From assembly GCA_934330725.1 (NCBI GenBank), contig CAKRGM010000002.1:62001-126000 (forward strand): 64,000 bases of DNA, in the 5' to 3' direction. The notes under the pieces were generated by a model. That model was not told the DNA's origin and searched no databases. It worked only from the letters and a program-made list of their open reading frames with translations. Within the stretch, counting starts at the first letter, position 1. Every line of letters begins with the position of its first letter. Of the stretch, positions 25,399 through 34,899 are shown in pieces. The stretch comes from an uncultured Lachnospiraceae bacterium (GTDB lineage Bacteria > Bacillota > Clostridia > Lachnospirales > Lachnospiraceae). The translations under genes were made by a program, and so were the position numbers.

Positions 25399-26961
25399 TC
25401 AGATTCCTGTCTGATTTATAAGTTTGTCATACACTTCATTCATAATTGAAAGCATTTTTGAATTCAAGTTATATGCCTGCTGGAATTTAAGCATATCCAT
25501 TCCCTCTTCTTCCGTATCAACACCCATAACCGAAAGTCTCTGATTCTGTATGCTGTCTTTAAGATTATTGTAGTTGTCAACCATATTATCTGCATTATTT
25601 GTATCAATTGCCATATCACCAACAATACTTTCAAGAAAATATGAACCAACACCACCATTAAATATCTTTGCTTTCTCAACCTGCTGAAGTCTGCTTACAA
25701 GCTGTGAGTTTGCCTGACCTGTGCTGGCACTGTCCTTAACCGCAAGCTTATCGGCATTCTTTATCAGATCAGGATTAACAGTAACCGTTGATGCATTCAG
25801 CGTATCTGCTCCAGTCACTGTAACAAATAATGACTCACCCTTATATTTTCCATCATATGAATAACCACTTTTTAAAACATCATTTACTGCCTGTGAAAAT
25901 GTTGAAATAAAATAATTAAGCTGTGCCTGATAATACGGGATACCTTTATAATCTGTATTCTTTATATCGCTGCTTTGTGTTTCATATACTTTATTTCCGT
26001 CAGAATCAGTTATAAAGTTACCATCTGCATCTTTTTTATATGCTTCAATCTGACTGTTACATCCATCCCTTATATCTATAAGTGCCCTTAAATGGCCTCC
26101 CAGACTATCGCTGTAAATATTAAAATTCTGACCTGAATCCCACTGTATATCGTAGAGGCCTTCTGCATCAGATGCATTTCTTTTAGTATCATCTCTTGAA
26201 ACAACTTCAAGTGTATTATAATTATTTCCCGATACCAGCACCTGCCCATTAATATATATAGAAAGCTCTGTCATATTATAGCCAAGATCTGTCTCTGTCA
26301 CATCTACATTTACGATCTGTGACAGGTCATCAATAAGTTTATTTCTCTGGTCACGGAGATCATTTGCGTTTCCATATGTTGTCTCAACCTGATTTATCTG
26401 CTTATTTAATGATGCAATATTATTGGCAATTGAGTTAATCTGCTGCACAGCATCTTTGACCTCATTATTTGCATCAATCTGTACATTTCTAAGATTTGTT
26501 GACAATGTATTAAAATAATCAGCAAGACTTTTTGCATTGTTAATAAGCTGGTTTCTTGTTGATGCTTCTTCTGGCTGGTTCTTGACCTGTTCAACAGCTG
26601 AGAAAAAATTCTTATACTCTGTTGAAAATCCCTGCAGTGTATACTCATCAAGATAATCCTGTATCTGATTCATATAACTGCTCTTTGTTGTAAACTGTCC
26701 ATAGTTAGAATTATTGTTTCTGTATTTCGTATCATAGTAGCTGTCTCTTAACTGTTTTATCTGAGTCACCATAACGCCGCTTCCAAGCGCACCACCACGA
26801 TAATATGTCCTGAGTGCCGGTGCAGCCTGCTGAACAGACTGCTGCTTTGAATATCCTTCAGTATTTATGTTGGATATATTATGTGCTGTTACATTTAAAG
26901 CTGCCTGTGCTGACTGTAACCCCGAATATGAAATTGTCAATCCAAAAAAAGTAGATGCCAT
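25399..26961 (-). CDS. flgK: Hook-associated protein FlgK (HAP1), copy 2
   Basis: 520 aa. N-terminal TFFGLTISYSGLQSAQAALN and HNISNINTEGYSKQQ, the FlgK/FlgE rod-hook motif; C-terminal EEGMDMLKFQQAYNLNSKML, the D0 helix. It starts 20 nt after the stop of another flgK-like gene, with which it shares both end domains but little of the middle. This copy is nearer the usual FlgK length and directly precedes flgL, so it is the better candidate for canonical HAP1. Confidence 0.93.
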   Translation of the reverse strand: MASTFFGLTISYSGLQSAQAALNVTAHNISNINTEGYSKQQSVQQAAPALRTYYRGGALGSGVMVTQIKQLRDSYYDTKYRNNNSNYGQFTTKSSYMNQIQDYLDEYTLQGFSTEYKNFFSAVEQVKNQPEEASTRNQLINNAKSLADYFNTLSTNLRNVQIDANNEVKDAVQQINSIANNIASLNKQINQVETTYGNANDLRDQRNKLIDDLSQIVNVDVTETDLGYNMTELSIYINGQVLVSGNNYNTLEVVSRDDTKRNASDAEGLYDIQWDSGQNFNIYSDSLGGHLRALIDIRDGCNSQIEAYKKDADGNFITDSDGNKVYETQSSDIKNTDYKGIPYYQAQLNYFISTFSQAVNDVLKSGYSYDGKYKGESLFVTVTGADTLNASTVTVNPDLIKNADKLAVKDSASTGQANSQLVSRLQQVEKAKIFNGGVGSYFLESIVGDMAIDTNNADNMVDNYNNLKDSIQNQRLSVMGVDTEEEGMDMLKFQQAYNLNSKMLSIMNEVYDKLINQTGI

Positions 26962-26981
26962 ATCTTACGCTTCCTTTCCCT

Positions 26982-28925
26982 CTATGTAAGTGATGTAATC
27001 AGGTGTTCAAGCATCTGGCTTGCAACATTAATATATCTTGATGCCGCGTTATAAGCCTGTTGATACCTAATCATCTTAGTAAGCTCTTCATCCGATGAAA
27101 CGCCTGCAACTTCAAGGCGCTTGTCATCATATCCATCAACCATCGTAGTCTGGTTAGTTACATAATTATCTAAAACTCTTCCTGTTGTTGCAAACTCGCC
27201 AATAAAATTATTGTAAAATGATTCAAAGCCTGTTACTGAATACTGTTCCGGATTTAATGAGGCAAAATCATTATTCCACAGGTCAACAAGCTCTTTGCCC
27301 CGCTTTAAATCTTCTTTGCCTTCCTTAGTTGTAAATGGAAGCTTCATACCATTATCTGCTGTAGCTTCTTTATTCATTTCAATATTCCCCAGTGAATATA
27401 AAGATTTCTCTCCACGTACATTATCCGCATTATTCCTTATTCGCATTTCATTTCCTGATGCATCAGTTATTGTTATATAGCGGTCTGTATCTTTCCTTGA
27501 AAATAATTCAACTCCTGATGTTTTATCATCATCCAGGCCATAATCAGCCTTATCTGTATCAAATACCGTGTATTTATAAGAAGTTACATCAGCTGCGTTT
27601 TTCCCGTCCGCATCTGTATAAAGTTTTTCATCGCTTATATATCTGTACGTACCATTGCCATCGGCAAATCCATTAACTGCTTTTCCACTGGCAGTATAAA
27701 GTACACTGTTTGTATTATTATCATAATTGTATAAATCAGCCATAATCTCTGTTCCGTCCGCCTTTGTAAGCGGTGCGTTTACAATCATCTCTTTTTCCGG
27801 ACACAATACGTTATTGATTGATTCAACTATTCCATTTACCAGCTTATCAAGTCCTGCTATTGCGCTAAGAATTGCAGATGGCTCAACATATTTATTATAA
27901 TATTCCTGCTTCTGGTTGTATTCATTCATATCGTAATTATACTTGTCAATACCAGCCTGTGTACTCATGTCATAATCACTTTTTTGTGGTTTTACCGGAA
28001 TATCGGTATAATCGACCTCAATATTTCCCCTTGCAGCAAGAAGGCCTTTAAGTTCTCCCTTATCATTATCAAGTATTACTGATATTGATTCACTGTCCTT
28101 AAATACATCAGTATCAAATGCCGGCCATGTAGGAATAAGCAGCGGTGATTTATCGTTCGTCCTTGTTGACATGTGATTAACACTTGTAAGGTTAACAAAA
28201 GGTTTTCCCTCCGCCATTACCGTAACAGATGAATCCTTGTTTTCAACATAGTATATCTTAATATACTTGCTTAATTCATCAAGAGCTGAATCTCTCTGGT
28301 CTCTAAGATCATTGGCCTTTTCAAGTCCTGCCGACTCTACTTTCTGTATCTGTTTATTAAGTGAATAAATAGTATCACCCAGTTCATTGATACGGTTTAC
28401 TTTATTCATTACCGAAGTATTAAGAGTGTTCTGATAGTCCTTAAGTCCGTTATATATAGCATCCGACCTTTCAAGAAATGCAGATGCATACTGTATAAGT
28501 GATGATCTCTTAATTGTACTTGAAGTTTCTTTTGAAAGCTCGCTTATAGAATCCCTGAGATTAATAAGCGACTGCTGATAAGTAACTCCCTGAAGTTCTC
28601 CAAAAAGGTCTTCTATCTCGGAAACTGCTTCATACTGGCTGTTATAATAACCAAGTCTGCTGTTTTCTGAGCGATATGACGCATCCATATAGTCATCTCT
28701 TACTCTTCTTATTTCCGATATTTCAACTCCTGAACCGCTTTTTGCATTAGCTTTATTTGATAGAGTACTTGTCTTTTTATAAAATGAATCTACCATAGAT
28801 ATCTGCTGTCTCGTATATCCTGTGGTATTAACATTAGAAATATTGTGTGCTGTTGTATTAAGTGCTGTCTGTGCTGATTTTAATCCTGAAACCCCGATAT
28901 ACAGACTTCCCATTCCATTTGCCAT
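26982..28925 (-). CDS. Hook-associated protein FlgK-like, copy 1 (long)
   Basis: 647 aa from ATG 28925, preceded by GGAGAAAAT; the open frame extends 26 residues further. N-terminus GSLYIGVSGLKSAQTALN and HNISNVNTTGYTRQQ, C-terminus DEELTKMIRYQQAYNAASRY and ASQMLEHLITSLT, both FlgK ends. The middle holds an enlarged domain around residues 320-520 with Tyr/Asp-rich linkers (VKPQKSDYDMSTQAG). Tandem with a second flgK 20 nt downstream. Either a duplicated HAP1 with a new exposed domain or a junction variant; which is used cannot be told. Confidence 0.88.
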   Translation of the reverse strand: MANGMGSLYIGVSGLKSAQTALNTTAHNISNVNTTGYTRQQISMVDSFYKKTSTLSNKANAKSGSGVEISEIRRVRDDYMDASYRSENSRLGYYNSQYEAVSEIEDLFGELQGVTYQQSLINLRDSISELSKETSSTIKRSSLIQYASAFLERSDAIYNGLKDYQNTLNTSVMNKVNRINELGDTIYSLNKQIQKVESAGLEKANDLRDQRDSALDELSKYIKIYYVENKDSSVTVMAEGKPFVNLTSVNHMSTRTNDKSPLLIPTWPAFDTDVFKDSESISVILDNDKGELKGLLAARGNIEVDYTDIPVKPQKSDYDMSTQAGIDKYNYDMNEYNQKQEYYNKYVEPSAILSAIAGLDKLVNGIVESINNVLCPEKEMIVNAPLTKADGTEIMADLYNYDNNTNSVLYTASGKAVNGFADGNGTYRYISDEKLYTDADGKNAADVTSYKYTVFDTDKADYGLDDDKTSGVELFSRKDTDRYITITDASGNEMRIRNNADNVRGEKSLYSLGNIEMNKEATADNGMKLPFTTKEGKEDLKRGKELVDLWNNDFASLNPEQYSVTGFESFYNNFIGEFATTGRVLDNYVTNQTTMVDGYDDKRLEVAGVSSDEELTKMIRYQQAYNAASRYINVASQMLEHLITSLT

Positions 28926-29077
28926 ATTTTCTCCATTCCCGCTCATCCTTAAGCTGGCATCTCTTTCATCCTTGAAAGCCTGATTTAAAAAGAAAAAAGT
29001 CACTAATTAATATAAATTAATCCAGTGGCTTATTGTATCAAAAGACTTATGTAAAGTCTTATAATATTCGAATTAAG

Positions 29078-29590
29078 CTATTGTTTAGCATCAAACGAAC
29101 CAACTTCTGAAACATTACCTGTTTCATAAGCCCCCTTGTCATAATTCGTTGTTTGCGGTGCTGTTACGGAATTCTTCGCAAGATTAAGTTCAAACTCCAT
29201 CATATCCATCTTCTCTTTTAACAGTACCTTGTTATTATCATTAATCTTCACCAATTCATTAAGTGTATTTTTAAGTCTTGAATGGACACCCTCGAGAGCC
29301 TCCTGCTCTTTAGGCTGTCCTGACAACATATCAATGATTTTTGCTATTTTAATATCTTTTATAGATATATTGAGTACATCGCAAATATCCTTGACACTCT
29401 CCATGCGATTATCATCAAGCTTATTTATTTTGCTTATAACTCCCTGTTCTTTTACAAGGATATCCTGTAAGTCATCTACATTGCCATTAACAATGGCGGT
29501 GGTTTTAAGCTTTGACAAATCCAGCAGGTCTTTATACTCCCTGTGTTCTTTATCTAATACATCAATTAATGTTTCAATCAAACTTGCCAT
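29078..29590 (-). CDS. flgN: Flagellar export chaperone FlgN
   Basis: 170 aa, helical; chaperone for FlgK and FlgL. LIETLIDVLDKEHREYKDLL, then KEQGVISKINKLDDNR, and LVKINDNNKVLLKEKMDMM match FlgN layout, with a polar tail. It lies between flgM (14-nt gap) and flgK, the standard place. A short perfect hairpin AAGACTT-TACAT-AAGTCTT follows its stop. Confidence 0.9.
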   Translation of the reverse strand: MASLIETLIDVLDKEHREYKDLLDLSKLKTTAIVNGNVDDLQDILVKEQGVISKINKLDDNRMESVKDICDVLNISIKDIKIAKIIDMLSGQPKEQEALEGVHSRLKNTLNELVKINDNNKVLLKEKMDMMEFELNLAKNSVTAPQTTNYDKGAYETGNVSEVGSFDAKQ

Positions 29591-29604
29591 AGTTTAACCC
29601 CCGC

Positions 29605-29886
29605 TTAAAATGTTAATGTATTCATATTGCCAAGAATCTTTTCTGCAACTGCTTCTGCACTTACACTGTATGTTCCATTACTGATCTGTTCCTTTAACTT
29701 TGCTACCTTGTCTTCTCTTACATCAGATGCGTTCTTAACGGCAGCCTTAGCAATCTGGTAATTCTTTGCTGTCTGTGAAATCTCATAACTGTCACTTACC
29801 TGATCTGCTGTCTTTTTAGGCTTAACAGATGCTGAAGCCGTAACTTCATATATTCTGCTTGCAGAATTCAAAGAATCAATACGCAT
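29605..29886 (-). CDS. flgM: Anti-sigma-28 factor FlgM
   Basis: Binds and holds the flagellar sigma factor until it is exported through the finished hook. 93 aa from ATG 29886 (MRIDSLNSASRIYEV), which follows GAGGCGGTTGAT; ATG 29910 is possible. The N-terminal part is disordered; the C-terminal sigma-binding part reads DKVAKLKEQISNGTYSVSAE followed by AVAEKIL, the family signature. A sigma-28-like box precedes it, giving negative feedback. Confidence 0.93.
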   Translation of the reverse strand: MRIDSLNSASRIYEVTASASVKPKKTADQVSDSYEISQTAKNYQIAKAAVKNASDVREDKVAKLKEQISNGTYSVSAEAVAEKILGNMNTLTF

Positions 29887-29974
29887 ATCAACCGCCTCAC
29901 TTTCATTCATTAATATTCATTATAAATAATCCTGCTATCCTTATTTCTTATTTCCTTTTTTGTAATCATAAACT

Positions 29975-30001
29975 TTATCGGACGATTTTTAAAAATACTT
30001 A
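29975..30001 (-). promoter_or_regulatory. Sigma-28-like promoter before flgM
   Basis: Minus strand TAAG (29998-30001), 15 nt, TCCGATAA (29975-29982), between yvyF-like and flgM. The -10 matches 7 of 8 positions. It would place flgM-flgN-flgK under the sigma factor FlgM inhibits. Confidence 0.65.
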
Positions 30002-30023
30002 ACATAAATTTATATTTTAAAAA

Positions 30024-30440
30024 TTATTTGTCCAGATATCTCATCTTTGCATTTTTCGAATATGCTGAGGCACCCACATTATTTTCCGGTTTTCTGTTTT
30101 TGTAAATACCACCAAGTTCATTAGATATCTTGCTCTTACATTTCTCGCAGTATCTGCCTGATTTTATAGTTGCTCCACACATTTCACATTCAATTCCAAT
30201 TGCCGAATCAGGAGAAAAGCAAAGTCTTTCTTCTCTTATCCATTTTTCTATCTGCCTTGTACTGACATCACATGCCTCAGATATCTCTACCATTGTAGCA
30301 TCCTTATGTTCTTCTATATATTCTTTTACCTCGCTGAATTTTTCTTCAATCTTTTTAATGCAGTTAGGACATAAATTACTATAACTTCCACCGATATAAT
30401 TAAATAATCTTCCGCACTGTCTGCAATTTCTAACCTCCAT
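30024..30440 (-). CDS. YvyF-like flagellar operon protein (TIGR03826-like)
   Basis: 138 aa from ATG 30440 (MEVRNCRQCGRLFNY), SD GGAGG at 7 nt. Two zinc-ribbon-like Cys pairs at the N-terminus (CRQCG, CPNC) and two near the C-terminus (CEMCG, CEKC) flank a helix-turn-helix-like segment (MVEISEACDVSTRQIEKWI). The layout, and the position between comF and flgM, are those of the B. subtilis yvyF product. Possible regulator of motility genes; function in this organism unknown. Confidence 0.82.
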   Translation of the reverse strand: MEVRNCRQCGRLFNYIGGSYSNLCPNCIKKIEEKFSEVKEYIEEHKDATMVEISEACDVSTRQIEKWIREERLCFSPDSAIGIECEMCGATIKSGRYCEKCKSKISNELGGIYKNRKPENNVGASAYSKNAKMRYLDK

Positions 30441-30494
30441 AATCAAACCTCCATGTTATCTATATTACAATCTACATCTGTGTACATGCCCGCT

Positions 30495-31235
30495 TTAAAC
30501 CATCCCTATTCCTGCACATATACATACAAAAAACACTTTCTGTGCGCCATAATGCTTTAATATTCTGGCACATTCATCAATAGTTGATCCTGTAGTATAT
30601 ATATCGTCAACTATTATGATTTTATTATACTTTATGTGATTTTCGGTTATTGCGAACGCATTTTCAAGATTGTTAATTCTTTCACTATCATTTAATTCTT
30701 TCATGGGTGTTGTATTCCTGACACGGACAAGAAGGTTATTATCTACCGGTATATTTAAGATTTTCCCCAGATGCATGGCAATAAGCTGCGCCTGGTTATA
30801 TCCCCTGATACGATATTTCTTTTCATGAAGGGGAACAGGAATAATTGCATCGGCTTCCCACTTTTTTATATCCCTGCCCCACATGCTGGCCATTTCTTCT
30901 GCGTAAAACGCTGCATATTCTCTTTTATTTTTGTATTTATATCTGTATATTGATGTCTTAATCCCTTCTGTGTATGAAAACACAGCTCTGCCAAAGTCAT
31001 AAACATGGTCGCAGTGCATACAGTCATAGCAGTATTCCTTTGACGTATCATCTATCTCCTTGCCACACTTAAGACAATACGGTTCCTGTATATACTTAAG
31101 CCGGCTGCGGCACGCTGTGCATATCCTTTGTCTTTTTCCATTGATGACAGGTGCCGGTCCTGCACACACAGGACACGACGGAGGATATATACTGTTTATA
31201 AGCATATGTACCAGATACGCTTTTTTATCCTTCAA
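30495..31235 (-). CDS. comF: ComF-family phosphoribosyltransferase-like protein
   Basis: 246 aa. N-terminal zinc-ribbon cysteines (CPVC, CTAC, CLKCG, CYDC) and a C-terminal type I phosphoribosyltransferase fold with the PRPP loop IIIVDDIYTTGSTIDECA. YNQAQLIA and PMKELNDSERINNLENAF are typical of ComFC. In naturally competent bacteria ComFC assists DNA uptake; no other competence gene is in the window, and this family is widely kept in non-competent Clostridia. Start TTG 31235 is an unusual choice with a distant AAGGGG; the site is uncertain. Confidence 0.88.
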   Translation of the reverse strand: MKDKKAYLVHMLINSIYPPSCPVCAGPAPVINGKRQRICTACRSRLKYIQEPYCLKCGKEIDDTSKEYCYDCMHCDHVYDFGRAVFSYTEGIKTSIYRYKYKNKREYAAFYAEEMASMWGRDIKKWEADAIIPVPLHEKKYRIRGYNQAQLIAMHLGKILNIPVDNNLLVRVRNTTPMKELNDSERINNLENAFAITENHIKYNKIIIVDDIYTTGSTIDECARILKHYGAQKVFFVCICAGIGMV

Positions 31236-31273
31236 TATGTTCTAAAACCCCTTCCCTGTTATTTTAAATTTAT

Positions 31274-33544
31274 TTATTCATCATGAGCTGCAATTTCCCG
31301 GATACGGCTGTCAAGCGAAGAGTATCTTCTTTGCTGCATACTGTTTTGTGCCATCTGATGAAAGCAGTCTTCCATTCCAACCATGCATACACACGTTCTT
31401 GCACGTGTAACTGCTGTATAGAGAATATTCCTGTTCATTAGCATTTTAGGTCCCGGATACATCGGGATTATAACAGCGGGATATTCGCTTCCCTGGGATT
31501 TATGCACCGTAATCGCATACGCCAGTTCAAGTTCATCAAGCTGTTTGAAATCATATTCTGCATAACGGTCATCATCAAACTTTACTGTAAGTTTTTCCGT
31601 ATACATGTTTATTTCCTGTATAACGCCAATATCACCATTAAACACTCCACTTCCATTTTCTGCTATAACACCATATGTACTGAGTTTTTTCCATTCCAGC
31701 TGATAATCATTTTTTATCTGCATTACCTTATCGCCTTCACGATATACTGTTTCATTAAGCTTTTTCTCCATCTTTCCCGGCTTCGGTGGATTTAAAAACT
31801 GCTGCATAATTTTGTTAAGCCGTTCTACGCCCACGGCCGATTTTCTTGACGGAGTAAGTATCTGAACCTCATTTATATCAGCATCTACATATGCCGGCAG
31901 CTTATCCCTTAACAGTGTACACATTGCCCCGACAATAGCATCTGCAGTATTTCTTTTCACAAACAGAAAATCCTTACTGTATTTGTTTAGTTCAACACGT
32001 TCTCCCTTGTTTATCTTATGGGCGTTGGTTATTATTTCACTTTCAGCCGCCTGTCTGAATATCTTCTCAAGCTTTACAACTGAAAAACACCCTGAATTAA
32101 TTATATCCCGCAACACATTTCCAGGTCCGACACTTGGCAGCTGGTCAATATCACCTACCAGTATAAGCCTTGTTCCTGCTGCAACAGCTTTCAAAAGCGC
32201 GTATATTATATTTATATCCACCATTGACATCTCATCTACAATTATTACGTCTGTTTCAAGTGGATTCTCCTCATTTTTTTCAAAATGCATTCCAAGTGCA
32301 GCTGCTTTTGCAGCCGAATCCTTGCTCTCATCAACAGGTCCACCGCTTATTTCAAGCAATCTGTGAATCGTCTGTGCTTCATATCCGCTTGCTTCCGTCA
32401 TTCTCTTTGCAGCTCTTCCCGTAGGCGCTGCCAGCCTTATTTCCATGCCTTCAAGCTCGAAATACTGGATTATCGTATTAATAGTTGTAGTTTTTCCGGT
32501 TCCCGGTCCGCCTGTTATTATCACAATCCCGCTGGCAGCCGCTTTATGTACGGCAGCCTTCTGAATATCATCAAGCACTATATCTGTACGGTTTTCAATT
32601 TTTTTAATCTTCTCATCTATATCATTATCATCTGTATCATATGAAACATTAAGATTCTGAAGCATGGCTGCAGTATTGACTTCCATATAATAATATCTGG
32701 ATGTATATACATTTTTAACATTATCGTCAGTCGTTTTAACGACTATCTTTTTATCCATTGCAAGATCCATAAGGAACTTGTCAAAATCTGTTATATCAAT
32801 AAGAAGCAGTTCCTTCACCTGTCTTTGCAGCTGTTCTTCCGGTAAATATATATGTCCCTGTAGAGACTCCTGGGAAAGGCAGTACATTACCGCACTTTTA
32901 ATTCTGAATTCAGAATCAACTTTAATTCCTACTCTTGTTGCAATTTCATCTGCCATCTTAAAGCCAACGCCTTCGATATCATCTGCAAGCCTGTAGGGAT
33001 TCTGTTTTATTATTGTATAAATATTCTGTCCATAGTGGGAATAAATTTTATTTGCAAGATTCATGCTTATTCCATAATCCTGTAAAAAGATCATGGCACT
33101 TCGCATATCACGTTTACTGACCAGCTGATTAGCTATATCCATAGCTTTATTAAGACTTATACCTTTAATCTTCTGAAGCTGTTCCGGCTCCTCTTCCATT
33201 ATCCTGAAAGTATCATCACCAAATTCTTCAACTATTCTCTCAGCCATTTTCTCCTTAATGCCCTTTATTGCACCGGAGGCAAGATAGCGCTTTACTGATT
33301 TAATATCATCAGGCGCCTTAAATTCATAAGAATGAATTGAAAACTGCATATAATAGACAGCATGCTTAACAAACTCGCCCTTTGCAGTTATAAACTCGCC
33401 TGTGCTGATATAGCTTAATATACCAACACAGGTTATTTCTTCACCTTTATACACTATATCAAATACTGTATAACCATTGTCCTCATTACGAAATATTATG
33501 TTTTCCACAAAGCCTTCAACATACTTTACAGACTCGTAATTCAC
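31274..33544 (-). CDS. recD2: RecD2-type ATP-dependent DNA helicase
   Basis: 756 aa superfamily-1 5'-3' helicase of the RecBC-independent RecD2 type. N-terminal OB-like and helix-hairpin-helix region (YLASGAIKGIKEKMAERIVE and KIKGISLNKAMDIANQL) is the RecD2 hallmark. Walker A GGPGTGKTTTIN near residue 345, DEMSMVD near 440, and the C-terminal motif VHKSQGSEYPAVIIP. The GTG start at 33544 overlaps the stop of the flgJ-like gene (GTGA) and has SD AAGGAG at 7 nt, so a DNA repair helicase is translationally coupled to a flagellar rod gene. Confidence 0.95.
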   Translation of the reverse strand: MNYESVKYVEGFVENIIFRNEDNGYTVFDIVYKGEEITCVGILSYISTGEFITAKGEFVKHAVYYMQFSIHSYEFKAPDDIKSVKRYLASGAIKGIKEKMAERIVEEFGDDTFRIMEEEPEQLQKIKGISLNKAMDIANQLVSKRDMRSAMIFLQDYGISMNLANKIYSHYGQNIYTIIKQNPYRLADDIEGVGFKMADEIATRVGIKVDSEFRIKSAVMYCLSQESLQGHIYLPEEQLQRQVKELLLIDITDFDKFLMDLAMDKKIVVKTTDDNVKNVYTSRYYYMEVNTAAMLQNLNVSYDTDDNDIDEKIKKIENRTDIVLDDIQKAAVHKAAASGIVIITGGPGTGKTTTINTIIQYFELEGMEIRLAAPTGRAAKRMTEASGYEAQTIHRLLEISGGPVDESKDSAAKAAALGMHFEKNEENPLETDVIIVDEMSMVDINIIYALLKAVAAGTRLILVGDIDQLPSVGPGNVLRDIINSGCFSVVKLEKIFRQAAESEIITNAHKINKGERVELNKYSKDFLFVKRNTADAIVGAMCTLLRDKLPAYVDADINEVQILTPSRKSAVGVERLNKIMQQFLNPPKPGKMEKKLNETVYREGDKVMQIKNDYQLEWKKLSTYGVIAENGSGVFNGDIGVIQEINMYTEKLTVKFDDDRYAEYDFKQLDELELAYAITVHKSQGSEYPAVIIPMYPGPKMLMNRNILYTAVTRARTCVCMVGMEDCFHQMAQNSMQQRRYSSLDSRIREIAAHDE

Positions 33545-33996
33545 TTAGTGTCTCCTTTTGAATTGACTGAATCAACTCCATAATTTCTCTTCATCTGTTC
33601 ATAAAGAGTCTGCGCCAGTCCCAGTCCCTGACCATTCTCATTATCACAAAGAGCCTTTGACAATGTTGTAGTAAGCTGATCTCCATAGTATGAACTGAGT
33701 GTCGTAAGATATGAATCACTTCCAGAATCACTTCCTGCTGATATTCCAAACAATGATGAATACATGTTGTCATCACCATCATCTTCACCAGGAACTTTAG
33801 TCATCTTGATCATCGACTTTACTACCTGTTCCATAAAATACTCTTCGAAATCCTTGCAGACTGACAAAAGTTCGTCATCTGATGCAGACGACAAATCATT
33901 ATTGTTCAATCTGCCTTCCAGCGAATTTGCTGAAGAATCAGAATATATATCTGCATATTTCGAATATGATGTGCTTAATGCATCTACCGAACTCAT
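33541..33996 (-). CDS. FlgJ-type rod-binding protein (no hydrolase domain)
   Basis: 151 aa. The middle matches the FlgJ N-terminal rod-binding domain (VCKDFEEYFMEQVVKSMIKM, then YYGDQLTTTLSKAL). The C-terminal peptidoglycan hydrolase of E. coli FlgJ is absent, so it only helps assemble the rod and another enzyme must open the wall. Serine-rich linker in the middle. Start 33996 follows AGGAGGTTTTACAT. Last of the rod cluster after two FlgG-like genes; stop overlaps recD2. Confidence 0.88.
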   Translation of the reverse strand: MSSVDALSTSYSKYADIYSDSSANSLEGRLNNNDLSSASDDELLSVCKDFEEYFMEQVVKSMIKMTKVPGEDDGDDNMYSSLFGISAGSDSGSDSYLTTLSSYYGDQLTTTLSKALCDNENGQGLGLAQTLYEQMKRNYGVDSVNSKGDTK

Positions 33997-34024
33997 ATGT
34001 AAAACCTCCTAACTGTCGTATCAC

Positions 34025-34840
34025 TTATCTCTTGAGGTTATTAGCCTGTTCCATCATAGTATCAGATGTTGTTATTGCCTTAGAGCATAACTCATATGCA
34101 CGCTGTGCAGTAATAAGATTTACCATTTCTGATGCAACATTGACATTTGAAGCTTCCAGATAGCTTTGCTTTAATATACTTTTTGAGCCTACATCATCAT
34201 AATCCTCATTCATTGGTGTACCTGAAGCTTCTGTTTCTGCAAGATATGAGCCGCCCAGCTGCTCAAGACCTGATGGATTAGTAAACTGGTATAATCCTAT
34301 CTTGATTCCAATCTGCTGCGGATTATTATTCTCATCCGGATAACATAAATTACCTGATGAATCAACTGTTACTTTTGATGCAACGTACTGGCTGTCAAGG
34401 ACTATCGGACTTCCATCAGCACTCAGTACCGGATATCCTTCTGCTGTGCAAAGCATAAGTCCGTCTGTTCCCTGCGAAAATGTAAAATGACCATTCCTTG
34501 TGTAATTAACATCTCCGCTTTCATTCTGTATTGCAAAAAATCCATTACCAATAATTGCAAAATCGGTTGTGCTGTCAGATGCATTAGGCGTTCCCTGCGT
34601 ATAGTGTGTTGTTATTGACTGTACTCTTGAACCCAGTCCCACCTGTGCACTGACCGGTTTACTTTCGCCATTTGCTGATGTCGTCTTCGCCTGAAGATTC
34701 TGATAAAGCAATGACTTAAACTCTGTTGACTGCGACTTAAATCCTACCGTATTTACGTTAGCAAGATTATTCGCAATTGTATCTACATTTGTCTGCTGCG
34801 CCATCATTCCTGATGCTGCAGAATATAGTGATCTTACCAT
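34025..34840 (-). CDS. Flagellar basal-body rod/hook protein FlgG-like (FlhP position)
   Basis: 271 aa from ATG 34840 (MVRSLYSAASGMMAQQTN); the open frame adds 14 residues upstream. NVDTIANNLANVNTVGFKSQ is the N-terminal rod motif and SYLEASNVNVASEMVNLITA with QRAYE is the C-terminal one. It assembles into the distal rod or hook base, exported without signal peptide. With its 5' neighbour and mreB it reproduces the mbl-flhO-flhP order of B. subtilis, so it is probably the FlhP equivalent. Confidence 0.93.
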   Translation of the reverse strand: MVRSLYSAASGMMAQQTNVDTIANNLANVNTVGFKSQSTEFKSLLYQNLQAKTTSANGESKPVSAQVGLGSRVQSITTHYTQGTPNASDSTTDFAIIGNGFFAIQNESGDVNYTRNGHFTFSQGTDGLMLCTAEGYPVLSADGSPIVLDSQYVASKVTVDSSGNLCYPDENNNPQQIGIKIGLYQFTNPSGLEQLGGSYLAETEASGTPMNEDYDDVGSKSILKQSYLEASNVNVASEMVNLITAQRAYELCSKAITTSDTMMEQANNLKR

Positions 34841-34899
34841 AGATAACCACCTTTCCCCCTGAATGCTTTTATATACGGGCAATCCGCCCTTAACTTATA

